Shown here: piece by piece, positions 1 through 7,691 of the stretch | Position numbering within the stretch: position 1 is the stretch's first letter | Layout of the letters: each line of letters opens with the position of its first letter | DNA from: Ruminococcaceae bacterium UBA2719 | Lineage (GTDB): Bacteria; Bacillota; Clostridia; Oscillospirales; Acutalibacteraceae | NCBI GenBank assembly: GCA_002353935.1 | Contig: DEKP01000023.1 | Location: forward strand, 1 to 12,605 | DNA: 12,605 bases | Reading direction: 5' to 3' | The notes under the pieces: model-generated | Told to the model about the DNA's origin: nothing | The model's input: only the letters and a program-made list of their open reading frames with translations | The model's database searches: none | Position numbers and translations under genes: made by a program

Positions 1-190
1 ACAGCTGGGCAGCTATGTACGGATCGGATAAACGCTGAAAGCATCTAAGCGTGAAGCCGACTCCAAGATTAGATATCCCATCGCTTTATGCGAGTAAGAC
101 CCCTTGTAGACTACGAGGTTGATAGGCTGCGTGTGTACGCACGGTGACGTGTTTAGCTTGGCAGTACTAATAGGTCGAGGGCTTGACCAC
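1..190 (+). rRNA. 23S ribosomal RNA, 3' end (partial)
   Basis: This is the last ~190 bases of a 23S rRNA gene whose 5' part lies outside the window. The conserved end of domain VI is readable: GGATCGGATAACGCTGAAAG-type sequence (with one extra A here), then AAGCGTGAAGCC, then GTACTAATAGGTCGAGGG and GGCTTGACC at the very end. The 3' end is placed just after GGCTTGACC, by analogy with other Firmicutes, and could be off by a few bases. It is transcribed toward the minus-strand genes that follow. No 5S gene follows in the next 300 bases; the transcript instead runs into two terminators. Confidence 0.96.
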
Positions 191-304
191 ATTGGTCTTT
201 GGTCTCATTTCTCTCTTATATCCGCTTCTTTGCTTTGTTCGGTTTTCTAGGTGCGTTTTTGTTTAATTTGTATATAAAACAGATTATCTGTTGCCATTAT
301 TTTT

Positions 305-335
305 AAGCACGCATCAAGCGTGCTTTATTTATTTA
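305..335 (+). terminator. Intrinsic terminator of the rRNA operon
   Basis: A perfect 8-base stem (AAGCACGC at 305-312 with GCGTGCTT at 318-325) encloses a 5-base loop and is followed by a T-rich run (TATTTATTTA). It lies about 115 bases past the 23S end and is in the right orientation to stop rRNA transcription. On the minus strand the stem is not followed by T residues, so it works in one direction only. Confidence 0.85.
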
Positions 336-337
336 AT

Positions 338-375
338 AAAAACGGAGGGGTTCAAAATTGTGCCCCTCCGTTTTT
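338..375. terminator. Bidirectional intrinsic terminator between convergent genes
   Basis: A perfect 13-base inverted repeat (AAAAACGGAGGGG at 338-350 with CCCCTCCGTTTTT at 363-375) surrounds a 12-base loop. The A and T ends of the arms give a T-tract after the GC-rich stem on both strands. It can therefore back up the rRNA terminator and also end the leftward transcript that contains the lipoprotein gene, whose stop codon is about 113 bases away. Confidence 0.9.
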
Positions 376-488
376 ATATTTTATTTTGTTTTTAAAATGA
401 ATTTGCTATTATTCAATATCTGTGATATTAGTGCTGTTAGTAAATCAATCAATTTATAGTGGATTGACTGCACATATAGTACGAATTT

Positions 489-1073
489 TTAATAATCTAT
501 ATGCTTTACAGTCAAGGTGTTGTATTCTTTCATGCTACTTTTTTTATAGAACATAAATTTGACTTGTTCAAAGCTGCTGTTCTCATAGCTGAGGGTTCGG
601 AAATCTTCTTCATCAAAGTCATTATCCGGTTCGCCAAAGGTTTTTATCACCTTTTTAGCATCAAGCTTTTTATCAAAATTTATACCCTTCGCAAGTTTTA
701 CCTCGAGGCTTTTGTTAAGCGTTACTTCAAATTGGCAGATTTGACATTCTGAATATTTTTTCGTCTCTTTTGAAGGGTTGAAAAACTGTACATTCAGACT
801 TTCACCGTTATCGTTTTTTACATAGCTGCCGATTGAATAGGTGTTAGGTTCTAGTTCTTCATCATCTTGTACAGAATAGCCTAGCTTTGTCAGCTCAGAA
901 TATTCAAAGGGCAAAGTTAAGGGTGTGCCGTTGAGTTCGATATTAAAGCTCATAAGCTCTTCTCGGTTAATTTTCTTTTGCGCTTCGTCCTTGGAGCTGT
1001 CTGCGTTAGAACCGCAAGAGCAAAGTGATATCAAAAGGGCAACAGCCAAGAGGGTTGCAATAATTTTTTTCAT
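489..1073 (-). CDS. Small lipoprotein of unknown function (194 aa)
   Basis: This is an exported lipoprotein whose function I do not recognise. The N-terminus is a typical type II signal peptide: basic MKK, a hydrophobic stretch at residues 4-17, and the lipobox LCSC with the lipidated cysteine at position 20. A short polar, charged linker follows. The mature part seems to have two blocks. The first (about 43-118) contains ELNGTPLTLPFEYSEL and a LGYSV motif. The second (about 130-194) contains FGEPDNDF and alternating strand-like segments, an arrangement I associate with uncharacterised clostridial lipoproteins. Cys110 and Cys113 form a CxxC. The ATG at 1073 has a clear AAAGGAG site 9-10 bases upstream. 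Only 32 bases separate it from glnS, so it is probably the last gene of that transcript. It should sit on the outer face of the membrane. Confidence 0.85.
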   Translation of the reverse strand: MKKIIATLLAVALLISLCSCGSNADSSKDEAQKKINREELMSFNIELNGTPLTLPFEYSELTKLGYSVQDDEELEPNTYSIGSYVKNDNGESLNVQFFNPSKETKKYSECQICQFEVTLNKSLEVKLAKGINFDKKLDAKKVIKTFGEPDNDFDEEDFRTLSYENSSFEQVKFMFYKKSSMKEYNTLTVKHIDY

Positions 1074-1105
1074 TTAAAAAACTCCTTTTTATTAATATTA
1101 AAATT

Positions 1106-2815
1106 TTATCTCTTTTTAAATCCGTCTTTTAGGCTGACGCTGCGATTGAAGATGATGTGATCCTTTGTGCTGTCTTTGTCGATACAGAAATATCCGATAC
1201 GCATAAACTGAAAGTGCTCGTCTTTTCCACAGTTTTCTACCGAACGTTCCGCTTTACATTCTCTTTTTACAACAAGAGAATCAGGATTTAAAAATTCCAG
1301 AAAATCTTTTCCGTCTGCCTCAGGATCGCTGACTGTAAAGAGATTTTCATACAAATTTACGGTGGCGTTTGTATAGTTTTTAGCGTCTACCCAGTGGATA
1401 GTGCCTCTGACCTTTCTGCCGTCGGGGGTGTTGCCGCCTCTGGTTTCTTCGTCGTAGGTTGCGTAGACTTCAACGATATTGCCGTTTTCGTCCTTTTTGC
1501 AGCCTGTGCATTTTACTATATAGGCAGATTTGAGTCTAACTTCGTTGCCGGGATAAAGTCTCTGATAGCCTTTTATCGGTTCTTCCAGAAAATCGGTGCG
1601 CTCTATGAAACATTCGTTGGAGAAGGTTATCGTGCGGCTGCCGTCGCTTTCTTTATTAGGATTGTTTTCAACTTCAAAAGTTTCTGTTTTATCCTCCGGG
1701 TAGTTAGTAATAACAAGCTTTATAGGATCTAAAACAACCATAACACGCTTTGCATTTTCATTGAGGTCTTCTCTGAGACAATGCTCAAGAAAACTGTATT
1801 CAACTGTAGAATTTACTTTTGAGATTCCGATTCTCTCACAAAAAGAGCGTATAGACTTCGGCGTATATCCTCTTCTGCGCAGACCGCATATGGTTGGCAT
1901 TCTCGGATCATCCCAGCCGGAAACGAAGTTGTTTTCTACAAGTGCTCTTAGTTTCCTTTTTGACATAACAGTGTTGTTTATTCCAAGTCTGGCAAACTCG
2001 ATCTGGCGCGGAGTAGAGTCAAAGTCAAGATTAGCTATAACCCAATCGTAAAGCGGACGGTGGTCTTCAAACTCCAGAGAACAAAGCGAGTGGGTAATAC
2101 CCTCTATAGCGTCCTCAATAGGATGGGCGAAGTCGTACATCGGATATATACACCACTTGTCGCCAGTACGATGGTGAGTAATGCGGTTGATTCTGTAAAT
2201 TACAGGATCACGCATATTAAAGTTACCGGAGGTTAAGTCGATTTTTGCGCGCAGGGTTAGTTTTCCGTCTTCAAACTCGCCGTTTTTCATGCGCTCAAAA
2301 AGTTCTAAACTTTCTTCAATAGGACGATCTCTAAATGGACTTTTTGCGGGAGTAGAGAGATCGCCGCGATATTCACGCATTTGTTCAGCCGAGAGCTCGC
2401 AGACATATGCTAACCCCTTTTTTATAAGGCTTATGGCGCATTCGTACATTTTGTCAAAATATTGTGAAGCATAAAAAAATCTGTCGCCCCAGTCAAAGCC
2501 CAGCCAGTGGATATCTTCTTTGATTGCATCGACGTATTCAACGTCTTCTTTTGTGGGGTTTGTGTCATCCATTCTCAGATTGCACAGTCCGCCAAATCGT
2601 TCGGCTACGCTAAAGTTTAGGCAGATCGCTTTTGCGTGGCCTATGTGGAGATAGCCGTTTGGTTCGGGCGGAAAACGCGTATGCACCTTTTTGCCATAAA
2701 ACTGTCCGCCCTCGTTGATATCGTTTTCAATAAAGGTGTTAATAAAATTTGAGTTGTTGTCTTCGCTGCCCTCAACTTTATCGGTAATTTCAATTTTTGC
2801 TTTTGTATCTTCCAT
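1106..2815 (-). CDS. glnS: Glutamine--tRNA ligase (GlnRS)
   Basis: The enzyme charges tRNA-Gln with glutamine using ATP, in the cytoplasm. At 569 residues it is close to the usual bacterial length (E. coli about 554). An N-terminal extension of about 45 residues leads into the class I catalytic core: RFPPEPNGYLHIGH, with HIGH at 57-60, then the RMDDTNP segment at 81-87 typical of GlnRS. The KMSKS-type loop is VMSKRK at 283-288, followed by DDPRMPTICGLRRRG. The C-terminal half is the two-barrel anticodon-binding region ending in FNRSVSLKDGFKKR. The ATG has a GAGGAA site 7 bases upstream. It lies 98 bases after gltX and 32 before the lipoprotein gene. Many Firmicutes lack GlnRS and use GatCAB amidation instead, so this gene is a useful lineage marker. 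Confidence 0.97.
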   Translation of the reverse strand: MEDTKAKIEITDKVEGSEDNNSNFINTFIENDINEGGQFYGKKVHTRFPPEPNGYLHIGHAKAICLNFSVAERFGGLCNLRMDDTNPTKEDVEYVDAIKEDIHWLGFDWGDRFFYASQYFDKMYECAISLIKKGLAYVCELSAEQMREYRGDLSTPAKSPFRDRPIEESLELFERMKNGEFEDGKLTLRAKIDLTSGNFNMRDPVIYRINRITHHRTGDKWCIYPMYDFAHPIEDAIEGITHSLCSLEFEDHRPLYDWVIANLDFDSTPRQIEFARLGINNTVMSKRKLRALVENNFVSGWDDPRMPTICGLRRRGYTPKSIRSFCERIGISKVNSTVEYSFLEHCLREDLNENAKRVMVVLDPIKLVITNYPEDKTETFEVENNPNKESDGSRTITFSNECFIERTDFLEEPIKGYQRLYPGNEVRLKSAYIVKCTGCKKDENGNIVEVYATYDEETRGGNTPDGRKVRGTIHWVDAKNYTNATVNLYENLFTVSDPEADGKDFLEFLNPDSLVVKRECKAERSVENCGKDEHFQFMRIGYFCIDKDSTKDHIIFNRSVSLKDGFKKR

Positions 2816-2855
2816 TGTAATTCCTCGTTAATTATCGTTATTTATATGTTGCCTT

Positions 2856-2890
2856 TGGCAAACGATGCAAATCCGTTTGTACGTTTGCTA
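2856..2890. repeat. Inverted repeat between gltX and glnS
   Basis: GCAAACG (2858-2864) is mirrored by CGTTTGC (2882-2888). One wobble and one A-T pair extend the stem outward to about 9 base pairs around a 17-base loop. On the transcribed minus strand it lies about 25 bases after the gltX stop and about 40 before the glnS start. No T-tract follows, so it is not a convincing terminator. It could be an mRNA processing or stability element. Nothing resembles a T-box. Confidence 0.4.
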
Positions 2891-2913
2891 AGCAATATTT
2901 ATAAGCTGAAATT

Positions 2914-4362
2914 TTAACTTAATTTTTCAATGCCCAACGCCATACGTCTTAAGCTTTCTTCTCTTCCTAATATGTCAAGTATTTCGACAGCACCGCCTGG
3001 GGTTACTGTTTTTCCGGCGGCTGAGATTCGAACCGGCCACATTACAGTGCCGTTTTTGACTTCAAGCTTAGCTGCAAGTTCGAGCAAAGTATCATGGATA
3101 GAATCAAAATCCCAGTTTTCCATTGAGAAGAGCGCGTCGTAAGCAGCTTTTAGCATAACCGGAGCGTTTTCGAGATTCGTTTTGCTCTTTTTATTTATGA
3201 AAAGGGAAACGTCATATTCGGGCAGTTCGTAGAAGAAGTCAATTTTTTCTGCTACGTCACTGAGCTTTGTTGTGCGCTGTTTTAAGATTTTTGCTATCTT
3301 TATACGATCAAGCTCTTTATCTTTTAGAGCAAGGTCAAATTGCTCTTTGCAAAGATCTGCAAATTCTTCATCGGTTTTGTTTTTTATATATTCGCCGTTA
3401 AACCACTCAAGTTTGTCATAGTCAAAGACCGACGGAGATTTTGATATGCCTTTGATATCAAAAGCTTGTATAAGCTCGTCTAAGCTGAATATCTCGCGAT
3501 TATCAGATGGGCACCAGCCCAAAAGTGCAATATAGTTGACAATCGCTTCAGGTAAATATCCTTCTTTGACAAGATCCTCAAAGCCGGTTGCGCCATGACG
3601 TTTTGAAAGCTTTGAGATAGAGCCGTCATCATTTTTTCCGTTGATCAGCGGCAGGTGTATATAGGTTGGAATCTCCCAGCCAAACGCTTCGTAAAGTAGG
3701 TTGTATTTTGGAGAAGAACTCAAATACTCCGATCCTCTTACAACATGAGTAATACCCATAGTATGGTCGTCGATTACGTTTGCAAAATTATAGGTAGGAT
3801 AGCCGTCTGCTTTTATAAGAATTTGATCTTGAAGCTCGCTGTTTTCTACCGTTATTTCACCAAATACGGCGTCTTTAAAGGTAGTTTGCCCCGTTGTAGG
3901 CATTTTTTGTCGTATTACATAGGGTACTCCCTCTTTTAAAAGGCGGTCAATTTCTTCTTTTGAAAGATCGCGGCAATGTCTGTCATAGCCGCCGCCTACG
4001 GTTTCGCTTTGAATTTTTTCAAGTCGCTCTTTTGAACAGAAGCATCGGTAAGCTTTGCCCATTTCAATCAGCTTTTCGGCATAGGGCAAATACATATCCT
4101 TTCTTTCTGATTGAACATAGGGTCCGTAGTTGCCGCCGATATCGGGACCTTCATCGTGGTTGAGTCCCGCTGTTTTTAAGGTTTTATAGATTACATCAAC
4201 CGCACCTTCGACATAACGCTCACGGTCGGTGTCTTCGATTCTGAGTATAAATTTTCCGCCTTTGCTCTTTGCAACAAGATATTCGTACAAGGCAGTTCTT
4301 AAGTTGCCGATATGGATATATCCTGTCGGAGAAGGCGCAAAACGTGTTCTAACCTCACTCAT
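2914..4362 (-). CDS. gltX: Glutamate--tRNA ligase (GluRS)
   Basis: The enzyme charges tRNA-Glu with glutamate. In species that use GatCAB it may also mischarge tRNA-Gln; whether this one does cannot be told by eye. The 482-residue length is normal for bacterial GluRS. The class I signature is RFAPSPTGYIHIGN with HIGN at 17-20, followed by FILRIEDTDRER (38-49). The KMSKS loop is KLSKRHG at 251-257. Cys107, Cys109 and the His129-Cys130 pair resemble the zinc-binding insert found in part of the family. An alpha-helical anticodon-binding region fills the C-terminus. The ATG at 4362 has AAGGAG 8 bases upstream. A TATACAAT-like -10 sequence is present near 4382-4389 on the minus strand, but without a good -35 box. 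The gene may therefore be read from secA, its own weak promoter, or both. Confidence 0.97.
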   Translation of the reverse strand: MSEVRTRFAPSPTGYIHIGNLRTALYEYLVAKSKGGKFILRIEDTDRERYVEGAVDVIYKTLKTAGLNHDEGPDIGGNYGPYVQSERKDMYLPYAEKLIEMGKAYRCFCSKERLEKIQSETVGGGYDRHCRDLSKEEIDRLLKEGVPYVIRQKMPTTGQTTFKDAVFGEITVENSELQDQILIKADGYPTYNFANVIDDHTMGITHVVRGSEYLSSSPKYNLLYEAFGWEIPTYIHLPLINGKNDDGSISKLSKRHGATGFEDLVKEGYLPEAIVNYIALLGWCPSDNREIFSLDELIQAFDIKGISKSPSVFDYDKLEWFNGEYIKNKTDEEFADLCKEQFDLALKDKELDRIKIAKILKQRTTKLSDVAEKIDFFYELPEYDVSLFINKKSKTNLENAPVMLKAAYDALFSMENWDFDSIHDTLLELAAKLEVKNGTVMWPVRISAAGKTVTPGGAVEILDILGREESLRRMALGIEKLS

Positions 4363-4498
4363 TTTTATCTCCTTGTTTATTATTGTATAATTTTGTATGT
4401 TTTTCTAAAAAGAAATTTCCACTTTAAGCAGCAACGAGCAGTGTGTTTGTAATTTGCGATTTTTGCGACAAGTATTTATAGCTTGTTTTTTCTATTTA

Positions 4499-7372
4499 TT
4501 ACTCGTCTCTGCCGCAGCACTTTTTATATTTTTTGCCGGAGCCGCAGGGACAGGGGTCGTTTCTGCCGATTTTTTTTGCTTTTCTTACGGTTTTATTGGT
4601 TGAGACGGTGCCGTCACCCGAAAAATGTGTGGGCTTTGCTACTTGCTCGCGCTTTAAAGCAAGGGTTACGGCGCTTTCGCTTTTTTGATTTTTATTTTGA
4701 CCTAAGATTACCTGATGAGCTGCAGCTGCTTTTTGTTCTTGTTCGCGTTTTATGCGTTCGATTTCAGCCTGGCGTTTTTGAATTTCAAGCACACGCTTTG
4801 GTGCTATCAGCATCAGCTTTGCTGTATCTTGACGTATGGATTCAATCATCTCGTCGAACATATCAAAACCGTCTATGCGGTATTCTACAACCGGATCACG
4901 CTGACCGTAAGCGCGCAGACGAATACCCTGCTTGAGCTGTTCCATATTATCTATATGTTCCATCCAGTAGGTATCTACGCTCTTCAAGAGATACACACGC
5001 TCCATCTCGCGCATAGTAGCTGCGTCAAATAGCTTTTCATTTTCGCTGTACATATCAAGCGCACGCTTTGTCAAGATGTCGATGATATCCTGCTTGTCGG
5101 TTTTTTCCAGCTCTTCTGTGGTGAATGAAAACTTATTATCCTCATCTATAAGCCATCCGCGATAGAACTCGTTGAGTGCGTTTAGGTTCCAGTTATCTTT
5201 ATCCATATCGGAGGCGCAGTACATATTGACGTTGTTGATTATCGTTTCTTCAACCATTTTAATTATTGTTTCGTGGATATCCTCGCCGTTTAATACCTGA
5301 TCGCGCTGAGCATAGATGATTTCACGTTGTTTGTTCATAACGTCATCGTATTCAAGTACGGATTTTCTGATTGCAAAGTTGCGCGATTCAACCTTTTGCT
5401 GCGAGCTTTCGATAATATTTGAAAGCATTTTGTTTTCTATAGGCGTAGTCTCGTCAACGTTCATGCGTTCGAGCATCGCTGCCATTCTGTCGCCGCCGAA
5501 AATGCGCATGAGATCATCTTCACAGGATAAGAAGAACTTGCTTTCACCGGGGTCTCCCTGACGACCGGAACGTCCGCGAAGCTGGTTGTCGATTCTTCGC
5601 GACTCGTGGCGTTCGGTGCCGATGATATACAAGCCGCCTGCTTCTCTTACCTTTTGAGCCTCTTTTTCGATCTCTTCTTTGTATTTATCGTAGAATTCAC
5701 GATAAGCTTTTCGTGCTTCTAAAATCTCTTTGTCGTCTGTATCGGCAAAGCCCGTTGCTTCCACAATCAGTTCATCGGAATAGCCTTCTTTTTTCAGTGA
5801 AGCTTTCGCCATATACTCGGCATTTCCGCCCAAAACTATATCGGTACCACGGCCTGCCATGTTGGTTGCAATTGTAACCGCGCCGTATTTTCCTGCCTGG
5901 GCAACAATCTCAGCCTCTTTTTCATGATGCTTGGCGTTTAGAACATTATGCGCTATTCCCGCACGCTTTAAAAACTTTGAGAGCAATTCGCTTTTCTCAA
6001 TCGAAATTGTACCGACCAGAACCGGCTGGCCAATAGCGTGTCTTTCTTTTATCTCTTCGATTATATTCATGAACTTGCCTTTTTCGGTTTTGAAAATAGC
6101 GTCGGGGTTGTCCTTTCTGATAACCTCTTTGTTTGTCGGAATCTCGATAACGTCAAGCTTGTAAATCTCCTGAAATTCCGTTTCCTCTGTCTTTGCGGTA
6201 CCTGTCATACCGGAAAGCTTTTTATATAATCTGAAGAAATTTTGGAACGTTATGGTAGCGAGTGTTTTTGATTCTGACTCTACCTTTACGCCTTCTTTAG
6301 CTTCAATCGCCTGGTGCAAGCCCTCGTTATATCTTCTGCCGTACATAAGTCTACCGGTAAACTCGTCGACGATGATAACCTGGTCGTCTTTTACAACATA
6401 GTTTACTTCGTTTTTCATGCAGCCGTAGGCTTTGATCGCTTGGTTTATGTGGTGCTGGAGCGTAATATTTTCAGGATCTGTGAGGTTGTCAACAGAAAAG
6501 AACTGCTCTGCCTTTTTAACACCGATCTGAGTAAGCGTTGCGGACTTTGCTTTTTCGTCTACAACATAGTCGATGTTGTTTTCTTCATAAAAGCTCTCCA
6601 TATCTTCTTTATTGTCTATTTCTGTAAAGACATGTTTTTTGAGCCTTCTTGCAAAGTCGTCGGCGCGTTCATAAAGGTCAGACGCCTTGTCTCCTTTTCC
6701 GGAGATAATCAGCGGAGTACGCGCTTCGTCGATAAGAATGGAATCAACCTCGTCGACAATAGCAAAAGCGTGCTCGCGCTGAACCTTTTGCTCCTTATAT
6801 ACTACCATGTTGTCTCTAAGATAATCAAAGCCGAGTTCGTTGTTTGTGCCGTAGGTAATGTCGGCTAAATATTGCTCTTTGCGCTTATCGGGGTCTACAG
6901 CGTGAATAATAAGACCGACGCTGAGTCCCAAGTAACGGTAAAGCTTGCCCATCCACTCGGAGTCTCTCTTTGCCAAATAGTCGTTGACTGTGACAATATG
7001 AACGCCATTTCCTGTCAGCGCGTTTAAGTATGCCGGCAAAGTAGCAACCAAGGTTTTACCTTCACCGGTTTTCATCTCGGCAATTCTGCCTTGGTGCAAA
7101 ACGATACCGCCGATAACCTGTACCGGAAAGTGTTTCATTCCTAAAACTCGAGAGGACGCCTCTCTGCATACCGCGAACGCATCAGGCAGAATATCGTCGG
7201 TTGTTTCTCCGTTTTTTAATCTGTCCTTTAATATATCAGTTTGAGCTTTCAGTTCTTTTTCGCTCATTTTAGAATATTTGTCCTCTAAAGATAAAACTTT
7301 ATCGCATATCGGCCGAATTCGTTTTAATTCTCTTTTGGAGTAATCGCCGAACATAGATTTAAACAGTCCCAT
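4499..7372 (-). CDS. secA: Protein translocase ATPase SecA
   Basis: SecA is the ATP-driven motor that pushes unfolded preproteins through the SecYEG channel. It shuttles between cytosol and membrane. At 957 residues it is longer than B. subtilis SecA (about 841), partly through a charged insert around 520-575. Visible motifs are Walker A MKTGEGKT (100-107), VTVNDYLAKRD (127-137), Walker B DEVD (207-210) followed by DEARTPLIISG, LSGMTGTAKTE (387-397), MAGRGTDI (505-512) and the arginine-rich QLRGRSGRQGDPG (597-609). The extreme C-terminus is a SEC-C zinc finger, RNDPCPCGSGKKYKKCC, with ligands Cys941, Cys943, Cys952 and Cys953 (or nearby His/Cys); it normally binds SecB or the ribosome. The ATG at 7372 has AAAGGA about 11 bases upstream. 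Out-of-frame ATGs lie just before it. It is probably the first gene of the leftward transcript. Confidence 0.98.
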   Translation of the reverse strand: MGLFKSMFGDYSKRELKRIRPICDKVLSLEDKYSKMSEKELKAQTDILKDRLKNGETTDDILPDAFAVCREASSRVLGMKHFPVQVIGGIVLHQGRIAEMKTGEGKTLVATLPAYLNALTGNGVHIVTVNDYLAKRDSEWMGKLYRYLGLSVGLIIHAVDPDKRKEQYLADITYGTNNELGFDYLRDNMVVYKEQKVQREHAFAIVDEVDSILIDEARTPLIISGKGDKASDLYERADDFARRLKKHVFTEIDNKEDMESFYEENNIDYVVDEKAKSATLTQIGVKKAEQFFSVDNLTDPENITLQHHINQAIKAYGCMKNEVNYVVKDDQVIIVDEFTGRLMYGRRYNEGLHQAIEAKEGVKVESESKTLATITFQNFFRLYKKLSGMTGTAKTEETEFQEIYKLDVIEIPTNKEVIRKDNPDAIFKTEKGKFMNIIEEIKERHAIGQPVLVGTISIEKSELLSKFLKRAGIAHNVLNAKHHEKEAEIVAQAGKYGAVTIATNMAGRGTDIVLGGNAEYMAKASLKKEGYSDELIVEATGFADTDDKEILEARKAYREFYDKYKEEIEKEAQKVREAGGLYIIGTERHESRRIDNQLRGRSGRQGDPGESKFFLSCEDDLMRIFGGDRMAAMLERMNVDETTPIENKMLSNIIESSQQKVESRNFAIRKSVLEYDDVMNKQREIIYAQRDQVLNGEDIHETIIKMVEETIINNVNMYCASDMDKDNWNLNALNEFYRGWLIDEDNKFSFTTEELEKTDKQDIIDILTKRALDMYSENEKLFDAATMREMERVYLLKSVDTYWMEHIDNMEQLKQGIRLRAYGQRDPVVEYRIDGFDMFDEMIESIRQDTAKLMLIAPKRVLEIQKRQAEIERIKREQEQKAAAAHQVILGQNKNQKSESAVTLALKREQVAKPTHFSGDGTVSTNKTVRKAKKIGRNDPCPCGSGKKYKKCCGRDE

Positions 7373-7467
7373 AACATCATATCCTTTTTATAAATAAATT
7401 GGGCAATACACACATTTGAGTTTGCAGTATTGACTTAGAATAAATGTAAAAATTGCCATTCTAAGAT

Positions 7468-7496
7468 ATTATATCATACACTAAATAAAAAATAAA
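7468..7496 (-). promoter_or_regulatory. Probable extended -10 promoter of secA
   Basis: On the minus strand a perfect TATAAT (7468-7473) is preceded by TG one base upstream (TGATATAAT), the extended -10 form. A weak -35 (TTTATT, 7491-7496) lies 17 bases further up. AT-rich sequence continues beyond it and could act as an UP element. Transcription would start near 7461, giving an untranslated leader of about 88 bases before secA. Confidence 0.65.
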
Positions 7497-7540
7497 GAAA
7501 AATATGTAAACAAATATTGACACAATTTTACCTTTTAATA

Positions 7541-7569
7541 TTGATTTTAGAATTTGGTTATAGTAAAAT
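7541..7569 (+). promoter_or_regulatory. Probable promoter of trkA
   Basis: TTGATT (7541-7546) and TAAAAT (7564-7569) are separated by 17 bases and match the SigA consensus at 4 and 5 positions of 6. A start near 7576 would give a leader of about 115 bases. A perfect TTGACA also occurs at 7517-7522 but has no good -10 at the right distance. This promoter and the secA promoter point away from each other within one 319-base intergenic region. Confidence 0.5.
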
Positions 7570-7572
7570 TAA

Positions 7573-7628
7573 CTTACTTGTGATATTTGCGGCGTATGCA
7601 GCTAAGAGAGCGCTTGAAATCAAGTAAG
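7573..7628 (+). promoter_or_regulatory. Folded leader upstream of trkA
   Basis: CTTACTTG (7573-7580) pairs perfectly with CAAGTAAG (7621-7628). The stem can continue inward with ATTT (7585-7588) to AAAT (7617-7620) across a 4-base bulge. GCG (7589-7591) then pairs with CGC (7611-7613) across a 3-base bulge, leaving a loop of about 19 bases. Further downstream there is a palindrome GCTTATAAGC (7639-7648). A short AAAGC/GCTTT pairing (7656-7660 with 7667-7671) follows, just before the GAGGG ribosome binding site. No T-tract is present, so a classical attenuator is not evident. It could be a regulatory RNA or a DNA operator. I do not recognise the c-di-AMP (ydaO) riboswitch core here. Confidence 0.4.
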
Positions 7629-7691
7629 CACAAAATGAGCTTATAAGCCTGGTTAAAAGCGCCGGGGCTTTGGAGAAATCGAGGGATATTT

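Larger units (their letters stand above)
191..488. other. Convergent intergenic region after the rRNA gene
   Basis: This gene-free stretch separates the plus-strand 23S gene from the minus-strand lipoprotein gene. Its first part is pyrimidine-rich and resembles a 23S trailer or processing spacer, with no recognisable 5S rRNA or tRNA. A short dyad, AACAGA-TTA-TCTGTT, lies at 278-292 and has no T-tract. The two terminators at 305-335 and 338-375 are listed separately. From 376 to 488 the sequence is AT-rich and would be the 3' untranslated region of the lipoprotein gene. It contains a weak 6-base dyad (TCAATC at 445-450 with GATTGA at 462-467). I see no coding potential on either strand. Confidence 0.7.

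Noticed and set aside
190..305. Possible 5S rRNA gene after 23S
   Set aside because: None of the conserved 5S blocks is present and the space before the first terminator, about 115 bases, shows no suitable fold.
501..752. Open frame of 83 codons opposite the lipoprotein gene
   Set aside because: The minus-strand frame has a lipobox, a strong ribosome binding site and even composition. The plus-strand one has none of these.
4363..4498. T-box leader before gltX
   Set aside because: The spacer is only 136 bases and lacks the conserved GGTGGNACCGCG-like T-box sequence and an antiterminator/terminator pair. The gltX-glnS spacer fails the same test.
6314..6868. Open frame of 184 codons on the plus strand opposite secA
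   Set aside because: It lies wholly antisense to the conserved SecA core, and its sequence reads as a hydrophobic shadow of that gene, with no domain and no convincing ribosome binding site.
7596..7646. Leader peptide of 16 codons before trkA
   Set aside because: It has an ATG and a stop but no ribosome binding site, and it overlaps the predicted stem. Chance is the simpler explanation.
7576..7691. c-di-AMP (ydaO-yuaA) riboswitch upstream of trkA
   Set aside because: A CAGCTAA-like stretch looks similar to one part of the motif, but the GGGGAACC-type core and the second binding site are not visible. A covariance search would settle it.
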